DNA from: Polychytrium aggregatum
Taxonomy: Eukaryota > Chytridiomycota > Chytridiomycetes > Polychytriales
Assembly: GCF_025602895.1 (NCBI RefSeq)
Contig: NW_026516310.1
Span: 62,001-126,000, forward strand
Direction: 5' to 3'
DNA length: 64,000 nt
A program made the translations under genes and the position numbers. Below are positions 43,118 to 56,910 of this stretch, one piece after another. Every line of letters starts with the position of its first letter. Positions within the stretch are counted from its first letter, which is position 1. The notes beneath the pieces are model-generated. The model was given only the letters and a program-made list of their open reading frames with translations, had not been told where the DNA came from and ran no database searches.

Positions 43118-46100
43118 CTAGTATCGCGACTTGTAGTTAAACTGTTGCACGGACGGTTCAGAAGGCAGTGGACCAGATCCCAAGGATTAGTGTCTGTGTG
43201 TACTGAGTGTGCTGTACAATCTTGAGACTAAAGGAGCCGGTTCTTACCTTCATCTTGATCAAGTACCGGACCTTGATCTGGGCAACGTCGTAGACAATGA
43301 ACTCTGTTTTTCGCATTCCCCAGAGACCAGGATTCTCTATATTAGCTGGGCTGCAGCAAGAACTCGGCGCGACCAGCCGGTCAAGACCGGGGGGGCAAAC
43401 TTGCTCCATGCAGTCCGTGCCTTCCCTCCCCCATAGTCATGACAAGTCACCGCACGCTTACCGTTATAGAGCAAGTGGCCCTTGACGTTGGTGCTTACAC
43501 CCTTGCCACACGGCACTTGGACACCATCCGGCAGCGTAACCGTTGATTTGGGATCGGGGGCGGTGCCGCCACATCCCTTGGTCGAGTGGGCGTTGTTGTT
43601 CTTGCGGTTCTGGTCGGCATTATAGTCGGAATGGAGCAGCTCGTTCTCCTTGCCCAGTGCGACCTCACACAACAGAAGCACGCCCGTGTTCTGCGACGAC
43701 GACGTGAAGCAATAGTTGGCCGATTTCGAGACCATATCGGCAAAGTAGACACCCTTGCCGAACATGTAGCCGGTCACAGGCGCTTCGGGCGGGGCGATGC
43801 GCAGGCCCTGGCTCAAGATGCCCACAAAGTTGGTGAGGCGAGAACCATGCCACAGAAGCTTGCGGTTGGTGCCGACCTCCTTGTCCTCTGCCATCTTGCT
43901 CTTGAACCGATCCTCTTCGCCGTCGCGCGCAACCTCGAAAACATCGAGGACCTCGAGATTGTACTGGTTGTGGGTTGCAGCATGGGTGTTTTGCGTGTAC
44001 TTGTCGATAAGGGACCAGGTTTCGGAGTCGCGGTCCACGGGCGTGAGCCCGCACTTGAGCGAATGGTACTTTGCGTCGATGGGATTTTCGTCGAGGTTGT
44101 TCTGTGCGGTCTTGAGCACAGTCTGGGCAATCTGGATATCGCCAAGGGCCTCGACCATCTCGAGCTTTTGTTTCAGGAGGGGGCCGTTGTTGATCACCGG
44201 CGGTATTTGGCGCCCGCTAAACGCATGCGGAATAATGGTGTCTGCAAAGCCAGAAGACGACAGACGGCAGAAGGGGATGAGTGGCGGTGTCGTCGGCCTC
44301 GGAAAATCGCAAAGATCTATGCGCTGATGGCAGCGAGCTTCTGTTGCTGAGCACAGCGGCAAGCCTCCAGTGACTTACAGAAGGACGAACTGAGGCTGGT
44401 CAGGACGTTGTTGCGCTTGGCACCCTCCATCTCGGCAGCGATTTGCTTCAGGACTTCGTAGCCCTTGGCGATATTGTCCTTGGTGAGCTTGCCAAGGGGC
44501 ATTTTCTTGGCTAAATGGCGGGGCAGATGTCAGTCGCCAGTCAATATCACATGTTTAGTAAGGTAGAGCGACGGATCCGAAAACCAGCCTACCGTCGTAG
44601 CCAATCTCGATCATGGCCTTGGTCATCATCTCGAGGTTGCTGATGAGACCGACGAGGTCCTGGACACGCTTGTCCAGTTTGGAATCAGGGATCTTCACAG
44701 GCGATTTGTTGGCTTTGTCGAGTTCTTCCTTGGTTTGCTCATCGTCGTCACCAAAGTCTCTCTCGATCAAAAAGTACTGGTTGATGCGGAGACACAAGGG
44801 GAGAACAGAGCGACGTCAGCGCAGACATTGAACGCGCCATGCACACCCCAAGGCACATGAGTCTCAACGGGCCGGCATACAACGCCGTCCTCCCACTCTC
44901 CCTGGTGAGCAAGATGATTGTTTGGTGAAGAAAAATCGACGCCACAGCACAGCATCTCTGTTACCTTTCCAGGAACCTTTGTGAACTTTGCTCGGTTCGC
45001 CCACTGATTGCGAGTCTTGTCGCTGAACTTGGACTCGAACATAGCGATGGCTCCGGTTCGCGATGTCGCAACATGCTTGCTTTGGCCCACAGCGCCAACG
45101 CGGCCCCAGCGGTTCCAGAAATAGTACTGCTCGGAGTTGTCATCTTTGAGGACCTGGATGATGTAGAACTTATTGTTGTTGTTGGCGATCTCGGTCTGGT
45201 TCAGCATGGCATCTGTTTGGCGTTGCAATGGGTGAGAACCGAGCATGGGCAGTCTGGAAGTCTGGCAGGCGGTTGATGTCGTGCCGATCCGGAAGAAGCT
45301 GCTTTCGGGCTGTCCAGCCGTACCGTTGCACTCGATCACCACCGTCTCATTCATATCCTGAGAGCACCCTCCCTCCCCCGGAACTCACCGTAGACGATAC
45401 CGTCGGCTTCGAGAACGTGTGTGCGACTGGCAAAGGGAAACACCGAGTCGACGGCCTGTCGAGAACATCAATGGCAACCCGCGCACATACAAATGCATCA
45501 GATCGGGCTCCGGAGCAGAGACCCACCCGTGCAAGCGTCAAGGGAGCATCCTCGCGCTGCATATGGCTCAAATCAAGCGAATACTCACGGCCCGGCCTTT
45601 CTTGATGACCTTGACCAACTTGACCTCTTCTTCGACGGCCATTGCGGCATCTTTGCCATCGATCTTGGCGTCTTTGTCTTCGGACTTGGCGTCGGCACTG
45701 TCATCGCTGCTGGTCTTGAGGCGCTTGCTTCGGGACGGGCGACTATCTTTGGCATCCGTATCCGCGGCTTTGGCATCCTTGACATCGGGCGTCGCCTTGG
45801 AAGCATCAGCAGTTGCAGCGGCATCGTCATCGGCATCGTCGTCTGCAGGACGCTTCTTGGAGCCAGATGCGGTAGAGCCTGCTGAATCTTTGGGATCGTG
45901 CAGAGCCGGGGCCTTGGGCGACAGCTTGTATGTGCCGTCGTCGAGCTTGGTGCCTTTCTCTGCAGATTCCTTGATAAAGAGGGGTGAAACGATGGTGACA
46001 TCTGGGCGTTCCAGAGCCTGGCGGATCTTGGCGCTCTGCTTGGGCGCATCCAACTCGTCCTGCGTTGCGATCAGGTAGGTGACCTTCTTGGTGAGGGATG

Positions 46101-46266
46101 CGGCCACGGTCCCAGCACGAGATGCGATGACCGTGGCCAGATTGTCGGGAAGCTTGGCGGCCTCGGGACTCAGGGCAAAGACAAGCGATTCAAAGATGGC
46201 CGGGGGAGCAGCATCGGCATCGGCATCGGCATCCTTGGCAGCTCTGGCGGATCGTCTTGGAGGCAT
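43118..46266 (-). CDS. Poly(ADP-ribose) polymerase: BRCT-WGR-PRD-catalytic
   Basis: The enzyme polymerises ADP-ribose from NAD+ at DNA breaks in the nucleus. The start at 46,266 (MPPRRSARAAKDAD) leads into a BRCT (FESLVFALSPEA ... KVTYLIATQDEL). A Lys/Asp/Ala-rich linker with KRLK-type basic clusters follows, then a WGR domain near 45,100 (YYFWNRWGRVGAVGQSKHV). The helical regulatory domain has VQDLVGLISNLEMMTKAMIE and MPLGKLTKDNIAKGYEVLKQ. The catalytic H-Y-E triad is intact: KLLWHGSRL, GKGVYFADMVSKSANYC and TEFIVYDVAQ. The last exon, FNYKSRY, ends at 43,118. The layout matches fungal PrpA-type PARPs, with no zinc fingers. Confidence 0.93.
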
Positions 46267-46626
46267 TTCTGAGGAGGGAAGGACGGTACGGGAAAGGTGT
46301 AGACGAGACGAGGGGGGCGAATGAAGGAGACGAAATCGACAAGATCTGCGATCGCGGAGGGCAAAGCGGGACAGGTGCCGAGACACAGGCGCAGCGAGGG
46401 AGCGGCAAAGACGGTAGTGAGGGGCGACGGTGGGTGCGATCGCGGCGGACGGGGCTTTTTATGTACGGGGGGTCAATGCAAAGCAGCGACTCGGCAACGG
46501 GGGCAAACACAGCACACAAACAAATCGGGCAGAGCCAAGCAGAACACAAACAGGCGGTGCTTTGAACAAAGCAACCGCCCCGGCGGATGTATGGATTGAT
46601 ACGCAGCGGAGTGAAGGATGTGGTAA

Positions 46627-46730
46627 AGTGATAGTACACATTGATGGAGTGATAGATACACATTGATGGATGTGCAGTGGAGTGATAGTACACATTGATG
46701 GAGTGATAGATACACATTGATGGATGTGAG
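46627..46730. repeat. 54-bp minisatellite, two copies, in the PARP/coiled-coil promoter
   Basis: The unit beginning AGTGATAGTACACATTGATG occurs at 46,627 and 46,681. Each unit itself contains two ACACATTGATGGA sub-repeats. It lies between two divergent start codons (46,266 and 46,962). Confidence 0.88.
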
Positions 46731-46961
46731 GTGCAGTGTGGCATCCTGGATATATGCAATGGAGTGATGGGGCAGCTATGAACCCATCACTGATGCACTC
46801 CGGCTCCAGTCCAGCGCAATCGCCGTCGCCATTGTTTCGCTTCGGCTCCCCCCCCCCGATCACAGATCGCACCACCATCCCTCGCCTCTATTTCCGTGGG
46901 AAGCGATCCGCCGCAACGCCGGGTGCATCCTGGGCAGCCATCCGAGCTTGAATTTGTCGCC

Positions 46962-49900
46962 ATGGCCCGCTCAATGGCATCCGACCGTCGATACCGCTCG
47001 CTGCCTGAGCTGCGTGCGGTTCCCAAAACATCGTCGCCGTGGCGGTCGATGGTGGGAAAGGCCCAAGCGCTGGGCTCTGGTCCCATTCCTGGCCAAAAGA
47101 CGAAACGGCTGCTGCCTCTGGCCCACTCTCTCGAGGAGCGCATCGATAAACTGATCGAGGCGAGCATCGTCCCGCACAAGATCGAGGCAGAAAAGACCCC
47201 GCTCCCCGTCATCGCGCCGGGATCAAGAGGCCCTGGAACCATGCAAAAGAAGCTGATCGAACAGAGGTACGGACGCTGCTTCTCGCATGTCTTGACAGCG
47301 GCGCTGCAGCTGGCCTGCTGTCGGGCAAAACACTCCCATTCCGGTTCCGATGTCGCTGCTCATGAGCGGCGCGGCCTCCGTGTCTCACACCAACAGATTC
47401 CAGCAAACCAGCTCAAAATACAAATCCCGGCTGGACCAACTCGTTGCCGAATTCAAGCAGTCGAACGTCCAAATCGTAAATCAGTTCAAGGAAACCTGGA
47501 CGGCGGGCCGCTCTCGTATGGACTGTGTTGCTGCATTCGTGCCATCATTTACACCGATGCTTCGACTCCAAAGCTTTCGCCGTGTCCTTGCCTCTGACCT
47601 ATATATACACACACACCCTTCTCGAGCAGGTCTTGAGGAAATCTTGGCTCTAATCGATACCGACAAACTGTCCAGGCTGGTTGCCGACGACTTTGAGCAT
47701 CTCAAGAAGCTCTCGCATGAATTGTCCGGGCATCGGCAGGCCATGATCGAGATTCTGGAAAACAATTTTGATAGCTTCAGACGCACCTTTACCGAAAAGT
47801 CGTCAAAGCTCCTCCTGGAATACGGAAACGAACTACACAAAATCTACTACCAGGTTCCCAGTCTGGTCGCTCGCATTGTTCAGGTATGCGGCGGGACACG
47901 AGATCCAGGCGGCCGTGCGCGGTGTGTAAGCGAAACGGGGCTGGCCGACGAGGAAAGAGCGTCGATAAGGATGGAAATTGCAGGAGGAGTATCAGGAGCG
48001 AGCCAGGTTGCATGCCCATAACGGTCGAGAGGGCAACGGCACAGACATGCACACGGATGCCGACATGCGCACTGATGCCGACATGCCCAACAGGAGGAAA
48101 CCATCCTGGCCGATAGCCGCCTGCTTGAGACTTCTGAAACAATGCTCAAGTACGTCACCGTCATGAGGAGCATCAACGTCGACATTGACAGGCAATTCAG
48201 TGATATCCTGTTGGAGTGCAAAGAAGCTTGGAAGAACATGCGTGTCAAGTTTCTCTTTGAGCAGCACTTTGAGTGCGTGAGAACCCTCCAAGACATTGAC
48301 TTTGACAAGTTCTACGGGCACGCACAAGCATTTATGAGCCAGCAGTTTGATCAGCAAAAAGAGCTGGTAACGCAGGCGCCAAAGCCCTTCGAGCACGCTT
48401 GGAAGCAGATTTGGTTGGGATAGAGTGATCTCACATGCCCATCGACCGCGGCTCGGTTTGCGCAATAGCTTAACAGGATCGCCGAAACTGCAGCCGAGAA
48501 TCTCACACTCGAATGGGTCAACACCTGGAGGGCATCAAACTTGGGGACATACCATAAAATAGAAGACTCGGCTCGTCTCTTTCAGCACAATGTGGGCCAC
48601 ATGGAGCAGACCATTGAAAAAAGCTGCCAAGAGAGCATGAAGAAGCACAAGAAACTGATTGTCAGCTGCGGAATCGAAAGCACGACCGAACTGGAAAGTC
48701 GATTGGAAGGTAGACCGCCCACACCTCCTCTCCCCTTAGCCTGGCATATGTTCAGCTAGCCCCACACTCAACCACCCCACTCGTCCCCCTCCCCGCTCCC
48801 TTCAGAGCCTGTAAAAAAGTTCAAGAAAACGAGTCAGTTTCTCGCCGGCAAGCGTGCTGCCATGATGCTCATCAGTCAGGCTGGAAGAAATCGCGATGTG
48901 CTTATGGTCGTCGCCGATATCATGGCCTGTATTCTGAGCATAAAGGGAGAGCAAAAGGTACGTCAGCACACCCGGCGTCTGTGGCCGGCACCATTTGCGT
49001 GCGACTCTTGCAAACAGCTTTGAATCAAGCTTACACTCTCCTCGGCTCGCTCAGGCCAAGCTTGTCACCCTCGAAGACGAGATACAGTCTCGTCTCCGAG
49101 ACATGCATGGGATCTATGTTTGTGATTATCGGTGGTTTGAGAAGCAGCTTTTCCACGAAGTCGAGCGAATGAAAAAGGAGGACAGCGAAATCGGCGTCTA
49201 CCAGCGCCTTATGAACGCCAACAAGCTCCTGGATTCGATCGAAGAAGGTGGGCGTCCGGCACGGCCCTCCATTCTACATGTCGCCGACTCATTCGTCCAT
49301 CGCTATCAGCCCAGCGAGGCTTCCACTCCAGAGGCGTGATTGTCATCCACACCCTGCTCGAAAACGTCCAGCGCCTATTTACCAAGTTTCGCGACCAGGT
49401 GTGTATCACTAGACAACTTTGAGCACATGTGACCTAAAGCTGACTTCAGGTTTCTTGCCTAGATGAGTGCTTTCCTTGACGTCGTTCCGTATCTGGAAGA
49501 ATCTTCCTCCGGGCTTCAGTCCAAGGGAAACAAGGGCAAGGGTAGGCATGCGGTGACGCCGCTGTAAGTGCATCTCGGCTCGATGCACACAATTAGTGCT
49601 TGTTGTGACCCGCCGCTTCCATGACCTCGATGGCAGTATCCTTCAACGACGATGCCGGCAGCAAAGTCAAGGCCCCAGTAAAATCGCGTATGCTTGAAAA
49701 TGCCCTGTACTTGATGCATTGTGCAGAGCGTTGCGTGTCGCTCATGGACGCCACATGGGATGTGAAACTTGCGTAGTTTAGCAGGGCCGCTGAAGGCCGC
49801 TGAGGGCCGCTGAGACACAATCGGCGCTCGAGAGGCTGTCCTGGCTTCGCTAACAGGGATTGTGGTTGCATGGACAATCGACTTTGCTCCGCCCCCGACA

Positions 49901-52900
49901 GCGGTCAACACTTCCGGCATCACCTTCACCACACCCAGAGGACACGTATACACGATTCCGACAGTGGATAACGAGATCGAGTTTTTCTACAAGAAGGTCA
50001 AGTCCTGGAGAGACGACCAAGCAGCAAGGCTGCTCGCGCCTGCACACTTGGCCAAGAGCACCGATGTCCACGTAGCCGGCCGAGGGGAAGGCAAGCAGCA
50101 GGATCAAAACGCCGACCGACCCGGCAACATGGATTTAGAGAAGGCGTTCCCATCTCTGGATGCCGAGGCATTTCTGGCTGACGACGCAGCCTACTACCCA
50201 ACAGATTCGGACGCCGTCGGAAACATAGGCATCATCGATTCGACGGCCTGCCCACCTGCCGTCGATCTGGAGCACGAAAAGTTGGTGGTGGAGGTTCCAC
50301 AACTTCCGAGCAGTAGCCTGGTGGACGTTAGAGTCTACATCCAAAAGACATATATGCAAATGGTCGACACTTGGGAAATGCAGGTCGAGAAGCAGGTCTC
50401 ATCGCGGATCCAGGAGAAGGTGGGACAGCTGACCAACGAGCTGCACGCAACGCTGTACCGCTACGAAAACCGACGACGGGACGTCGAAGATCAATACCGA
50501 AACCGTCTTGGTAAGCAATTGATGCGGGAAGGGACACAGCAGATTTGACTCAGTCAGCCGTGCGGCTGTCGACTTTTATCACTCGAGCGACAGGCAGCTT
50601 GATCGCATCTCAGAGTTTGATATGTGTGATGGAGACGGTGCGGAGCGGCTTGGGTGCTTTGGCTGATTGGCTTGGGTTCTTTGGCCGATCGGCTATTGCA
50701 AATGAATTGACATTCTGCCTCGAATCATGGGGCTGCCGGTTGCGACAGAGGAGATTGGTTTGCGTGCCGTGCTGAACGAAAAAGAAGCCTTCATTATCGA
50801 GCACCGCATCGAGCAGCTCAAGCTCAGCTTTACATCTTCGATCGACCGGCTCGAGCTCCTGTCGCGCGAGTTCACCGTCTCCGTCACGCTCCCGACCATC
50901 GAGCAGCTGCGCCGCATCAAAAAGTCGACGCAGATGCAGTCGGCAAGGGCCCTGTTCAACGAAAAGCTGGAAGCCCATACCAAATTCATGAAAGAATCGC
51001 TGTCGAGTGCCCTTTCAACGTTTCAGTATGGCTGCGATGTCCTGAAAAAGAGCCGGTGTGAGCAACACATTCAGGCATGGCGCATCATCAACCAGCGCCA
51101 TCCCAAAACCGACCTCATCTACGAGCTCGAGGCCTGGGTCTCCACCCACGATGGGCGCATCGATCGAGTGCAGAAGGAGGTCGAAGCGCATGCCATCCGG
51201 ATGGAGGATGAGGTCTGGTCTCATTCCGAGGAGGTCCGATTTCTCGAGGCCATCGACGACGTCCTGTCCAAGACGAAACTCAGGCTGCGTGCAGAGGCAA
51301 GTCTATTGAGCTCCAGGTTTCGCCTGCCGTCGTAACCATCTCCTCTGGTTCATCTCGGTGGCTTTCTCACCTCGGAAATGTGTGGATCGATTTGTCTTGC
51401 GCTCAATGAGCTCCTTGGTATCGATCTAACGTCCCGAATCCTTCCCTCCCACACACACTCATGCCACCAAGTTCAGATGGCATATATGGGCCAGCTGGAC
51501 ATGATCATCCACCAGAAGCTTGACCTCTTGAAGTTTCTGGCAAACAAGGAAAACTTCAATTGGGTGAGTGACGGGGCGAGTTGCTTGCGGTAGTCAGCAA
51601 CTCAGTTCCCATCGTGCTGGAAGCTGTCGGGCAGTGCTGATGAGTCGGGAGCAACCCACTCGGTGGGATGGATCATTGCACACTGTATGATATCAAAGTG
51701 GACAGTTGATTGCTCTGCCAATATGGCTTCTTCCCCCAGAGGGCTTCATGGATATCCGCACCCCAATATAGAGAGCTCAGTCGGTGATGGCTTTGTAGGA
51801 CTCGATCAACTCACACCCAAATCCGTACTTTGGAATCACAGGACTCGGTTTGCCAGCTCCTCTGCACCCTTAACGAGCTACGGATTCTTATCGTCAACAT
51901 GACCCGGTACTCCAACTCCCTTACCGAGTCGTTTGATCCAAGTCGGGTCCAGGTGCCGGTGACACTGGAGAAGACAAAATGGATGTCTTCAGGGTGAGCC
52001 GTGGGCATCGTCGACACTGCTCTGCTTGTAGCTGCCGCTTGCATTCATCACCAGGTTGACAATCACATGGCCATATTAACGAGCACTGTCGATGCCCCCT
52101 CCACCAACGCATCCAACATCCTGCGTCTTTGCTGGAACCAAACAGCTCCGAGTTTTTCCTTCTGTCACATCCATCAGTGAAGAAAATCATCACACACGAC
52201 ACCTATGTCGGCCAGGCTTTGACCCTTACCCAGACGATTCTCTCGGACTCGCTGCACGAGATCAAGCCGACGTACCAAGAGCGGGTCCAGTTGATCTGGG
52301 ACGAAACTTCTGCCTCTGTTGAGCTCAAGAGTCAGGTGAGGGCTCGGGGTCTGGGTTTCCCTGATATCCTATAGGACCAACGGGCTTTGGCTGCATCGTC
52401 GTCCGCATGAGCTGCGACCCGGGCCATCGTGTATACAATGCTTCGTTTGGTGTATCGGCTCGGGTTGAAGTGCATTCTATTGCCCACGCATCCTCACCCG
52501 CGCACACATCGATTTGCTCCGCCCCGATGCTTTGTCCATAGGAGTTTTACTCGTCGCTCCGACACACCATCAAGCGAACGCAGGAGATTCCTCCGACCTT
52601 TCCGGAGTATAAAAAGACTCTCGACGGGCGTATGCAAGGGCTGAAGGACGATTCAGAGTCCAGACGGCTTGACTTTTCAAAAGGTTGGCTGCCGCTGAAT
52701 CGCTTCGGCCGTGCCCTGCCATTCACACGGTTCCGTCACCCGAGCCTCGCCAACACAACTAATCCAATGACTTTGTCAGGCCTCCTCGCGATTGTTGTGC
52801 AATACTTTGACATCATATCCCACAGCTCCGAACACATCCTCTCGTCGCTCTACAAGGACGCCTCGTTCGTTTGCGAAGACACCTGGCAACAGGAGTCGCA

Positions 52901-53756
52901 GTCATTTGCGGACGCATGGAAGTCGGAAGCACGACGGCGGAAAGCACTGTACAGCTCGATGAAGCCTCGGCTCGGCCACCCAAACAACAAAAGCGAGCTG
53001 GATGTGTTTGAGTGTTCGGCCGAGAAACTCAAGAAAGACTTTGAAGGCCGCATCGTCAAGGTTCGGTCGTCGTATGAGGCTGCACTGGACAAGATTCGAG
53101 TCCAGTACTTGGTCGAGATGGAGTATCTGAAAACTAGCTTTCTCGCGTTGATGAGTGCCTCAGTCCACAGCAACGACTTGATCATCCCAGGTGCGTTTTG
53201 TGCCAAGGCAGCCGTATCTGTGCTGGTCGATGGTAGAGCAGGGATTGCTGTGTCTGATACCGGGTTTCGTCGCAAACAATAGGCGATCCGCCAGCTGTGC
53301 CAAAGCAAACCATCCGATCAATCATCAATGCCCGTCGGGCTAAAAAGAGCCTCGACGAGCTTCCGCTGCGGTCAGCAGCAGCATCGACAGCAGTAATAGC
53401 CTCAGGTTGGTGGCTACGGGCTGGGGTGCCGACTCTAGTTTCTGGACTGCTGAGTGTCACTGCTTTGTCCTTAGAGCAGACGCTACGTTGGTTGTATTCT
53501 CACGCCAGATCATCGCCAACTTCGTCTTGCAAATGGTGCGATAGACACCACAGAACGCACCAAGAGCGTCGTATCGCGCTTTGCCCAGGTGCACCAAGAC
53601 TTTAGCAATCGCTTTTCGCAGGATATTCGTCGCCGGCAGCTGCACGTTCAAAGCCAGGCGGAGGAGCAGAAAGCCAGGAACGACCTGTGGTTCGCGAATT
53701 GGAGAGACTCCATCCTGCAGATCCTGCAGCTGTTTGATCCGAACAAGAGCCTGTGA
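46962..53756 (+). CDS. Large coiled-coil protein, CCDC180-like candidate
   Basis: This is one long gene of many exons, almost entirely charged amphipathic helices. Exon 1 starts at 46,962 ([20 protein letters not shown]). Helical exons follow: [20 protein letters not shown] near 47,690, [20 protein letters not shown] near 48,170, [20 protein letters not shown] near 50,430, [20 protein letters not shown] near 50,800. The C-terminus ([20 protein letters not shown] ... [13 protein letters not shown]) ends at 53,756. The layout and the Trp-containing helical repeats suggest CCDC180, whose DUF4455/DUF4456 regions occur mostly in ciliated organisms. I see no catalytic motif. It could be two genes, since exon joins were not traced throughout. 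Confidence 0.5.
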
Positions 53757-54072
53757 CCTCTGCGCCCTCATGTCCTCGGCTGCGAGACCAGCGTGAGATT
53801 CGATTCGATTGGATCGCCATAATACACATATCCCGACACCGGCGTTCAGATTATTCAAATGCAAAGACGAGAGACTGTGGCGACAGCGTCCGCGCACGAT
53901 ATTGCGTTTTCATGATCAGCTTGTGTGCGGCACCCATCACCACAAAGGGCGGAGCACCCATTCAGCTTGCCTCGATCTGGGCTTTCCTCGAGATCTCCCT
54001 CCCTCCGGCAGTCGACCCAGCCCAATCTGCATCGTGCCTGACCATCCCCGGCGTGCTCCCAATCTACTCGTC

Positions 54073-56218
54073 ATGTCCGTGCTGCTCGAAACATCGCTTG
54101 GCGATATTGTCATCGATCTGGAGGTCAAGAAGGCCAGGCAGTCGTGCATCAACTTCCTCAAGCTCTGCAAGGCCAAACGCTACAACTTTGCACTCTTCCA
54201 CAACGTCCAAAAGAACTTTACAGCCCAGTGCGGCGACCCCTTTGGCACCGGAAACGGCGGCGAATCGATCTGGGGGTATGGCTGGTGATCAGGGCCTTGC
54301 TGGACTGCTGGATCGTGTGGAGATCGCAAAGCTGCGGCGATCCGATGGGCACCACCAATACCGACTTGCAGGAGGCTGTGGTGTGCATTTTGGCTCGGCG
54401 ACTGCATTCCTCAACTCATGCACTCGTCTCGCTGCCCTCTCGTTTGCCACTAGAATCATGAAAGGCCCTGCCTACCGCCTGTTTGCACCCGAGATCCATC
54501 CAAAGCTGAAGCACAACAAGAAGGGCACAGTTTCGTTTGCCACTCTGGGAGCCGACGAAAGCGGTCTCCCCGTCGCTGGTTCCCAGTTTTTCATCACTCT
54601 GTCTGACGACCACCTGGACTATCTGGACGGCAAGCAAGCAGTTTTTGGATACGTCGCCGAAGGATTCGAGACTCTCGACAAGATCAACGCCGCCCTCTCG
54701 GACGAATCAAACCGGCCGTTCCGTGATATACGGCAAGTATAAGCTGCCTTTGACTCGGCCCACCCGCTCGCCCGCATTCTGTGCACCGGGGCCGATCCAA
54801 GAGGGATATTGCTGCCGTCTGTCAGCGCCATCTGTCAGCACCATCCGAGATCGTGGACTCATAACCCTGTCCTGCTCCCGCCCGCCTTCGTCTGGTAGGA
54901 TCCGGCATACCATTGTTCTGGACGATCCCTTCGATGACCCGGAGGAGCTGCTGCCATTCGTCCCCGAGCAATCTCCCGAGCCCACTGAGGAGATGATCAA
55001 AGCCGGTCGCATCGGTGAAGACGAAGAGCTCTTCCCTGATGTGGATCCAGAGGAACTTGAACGCCAGCAAAAGGCCAAGGAGGCCGCCGCACAGGCGCTG
55101 ACCCTCGAAATTGTGGGCGACCTTCCATTTGCCGAAATCAAGCCACCGGATACTGTCCTCTTTGTCTGCAAGCTGAACCCAATCACCCGTGATGAGGATC
55201 TGGAGCTCATCTTCTCTCGGTTTGGCGAGATCGTGAGGTATGCATGCCTCGGCGGTGTGTCCAGCCGTTTTTGTTTGGCTCGTACGATGAGAGCTGGCTA
55301 GCTAAACCGGCTCTGCCTATGCTTGACGATAGCTGTGAAGTCATTCGCGACAAGAAAACTGGCGATTCGCTATGCTATGCGTTTATCGAGTTTGAGGCCA
55401 AGGAGCAAGCTGAGGAGGTGAGTGCCAGCATGGATGTCCGCGGGCAGCGTCGGCACCTCATCAACAGAGGATCGAATGCACCAAACGATTAGGTCCAAAG
55501 CCAATACGGACAATTGCCGTGATGTATTGGATACTAAAGAGCGCGAACATTTGGCTCAGGCGTACTTCAAAATGGACAACGTGCTTATTGACGACCGGAG
55601 AATCCATGTGGACTTTTCCCAGAGCGTCTCCAAGTTGCATCTCGATTTCATGAGTAAGCGTTCTGGCGGACTGCCGCTGTCGCTGCTCCGGACATGCGCT
55701 CTAACGCACATTCCTTGGTTGATTCCGAACCAGGATCCAAGCAATCTGGGGGCGAATATGGAGCTGGATTCCAAAAGCGATCCAAGTATCGTGTTGCCGA
55801 CGAGGAAGAGAAAAACTACGATCTGGTGTTTGAGCACGAGGGGAACCTGGATTCCGAGAAGAGCCAGGGAAGCAGCAAGCGAAGACGGGTCGACGACGAC
55901 AACGAACCCGGCGACAACGAACCGCAACCGGTGGTGTCTCGATCTGATTTATCGACAGAAAGCAGGCGGGGCGACGGACAACGACCGGAGGGACGATCGA
56001 CAGGGTGGAGCCGAGGCGACAGTAGAGACGTCTATCGCAAGCAAGATCGCGATGATTGGCGAAACGACCGGCGAAGCGACCGGCGAAATGACCGGCGAGA
56101 TGACCGGAAAGACGACCGGCGAGATGATCGACGAGATCACCGCCGAGATGATAGACGGGATGATCGACGAGATGATCGACGGGATAACCGATATCGCTCC
56201 CGATCTGACCGCAAGTAG
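54073..56218 (+). CDS. PPIL4-type cyclophilin with RRM and Arg/Asp-rich tail
   Basis: PPIL4/Cyp6-type proteins are nuclear prolyl isomerases tied to transcription and splicing. The start at 54,073 ([20 protein letters not shown]) opens the cyclophilin domain, with [20 protein letters not shown] and [14 protein letters not shown] before an intron, then [43 protein letters not shown] and [15 protein letters not shown]. The hallmark [12 protein letters not shown]-type linker is present ([15 protein letters not shown]). The RRM shows [37 protein letters not shown] and [21 protein letters not shown] long RDD/RR repeat tail (about 56,050-56,200) ends at 56,218. At least five introns. Confidence 0.92.
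56050..56205 (+). repeat. Degenerate 12/15-bp coding repeat in the PPIL4-like tail
   Basis: Variants of GACCGGCGAGAT / GATCGACGAGAT are repeated about ten times and encode alternating Asp-Arg-Arg units. The antisense frame reads as Val/Ile-rich, which is an artefact. Confidence 0.85.
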
Positions 56219-56857
56219 CCGAGTCTGCCGACCACGCCAAGTGAATGGAGCACTTTGGCAATCAGAGCATTGAATAACCACTTTCCCGGACTGCATCGGG
56301 CCATCAAATTATATGTGGGCCTGCATGCATTGATGAGTTCGCGAGCTCAGTCGTTTGGCTGGATGAGTGGATCTTGAAGGGATGACAGACTTGGTGGTGG
56401 CGAACGTGGATTTGGAATGGGTGCGTATTACCATCCAAAAAGCAGTACATGTACACTCTAAATATGAGCGAACGGGACACCACACCCGCTTCCATGAACA
56501 TGAAGTATGTGATGAGCTTGCGTCAAGCTGAGCCATAAGAAGGGCGATGTGGATGGCGACGGTGCGCTTGAATAGCTCAGAGTACCGAGCAAACCGCTGC
56601 CTCCGAGGGCTGGATGCATTGCCCTTGCCTTGACGCCATGACATATCGCCAGCGGTGAATGGTGGTGCTCTTGGACACACTGGCGAATGGTCATGGCCAG
56701 TGCGCGATGGTATTGGGAACAAGTTATTCGGTCATTGACCAATAACCAAGGTGTCCTGTTGACTGTAAGGCTCAATACCAGGGAGTCCTGATTCGTTTTG
56801 CCGATGCCGGACGATCGCATGTCGAAAATCCGTCGAAAAGCCATCAAATACCACTCC

Positions 56858-56910
56858 CACATCCACATCCACATCCACATCCACATCCACATCCACATCA
56901 CATCCACATC
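56858..56910. repeat. (CACATC)n microsatellite upstream of chitin synthase
   Basis: About eight hexanucleotide units with one interruption. It lies roughly 400 bp before the chitin synthase start. The rest of 56,219-57,305 shows no supported gene. Confidence 0.9.
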
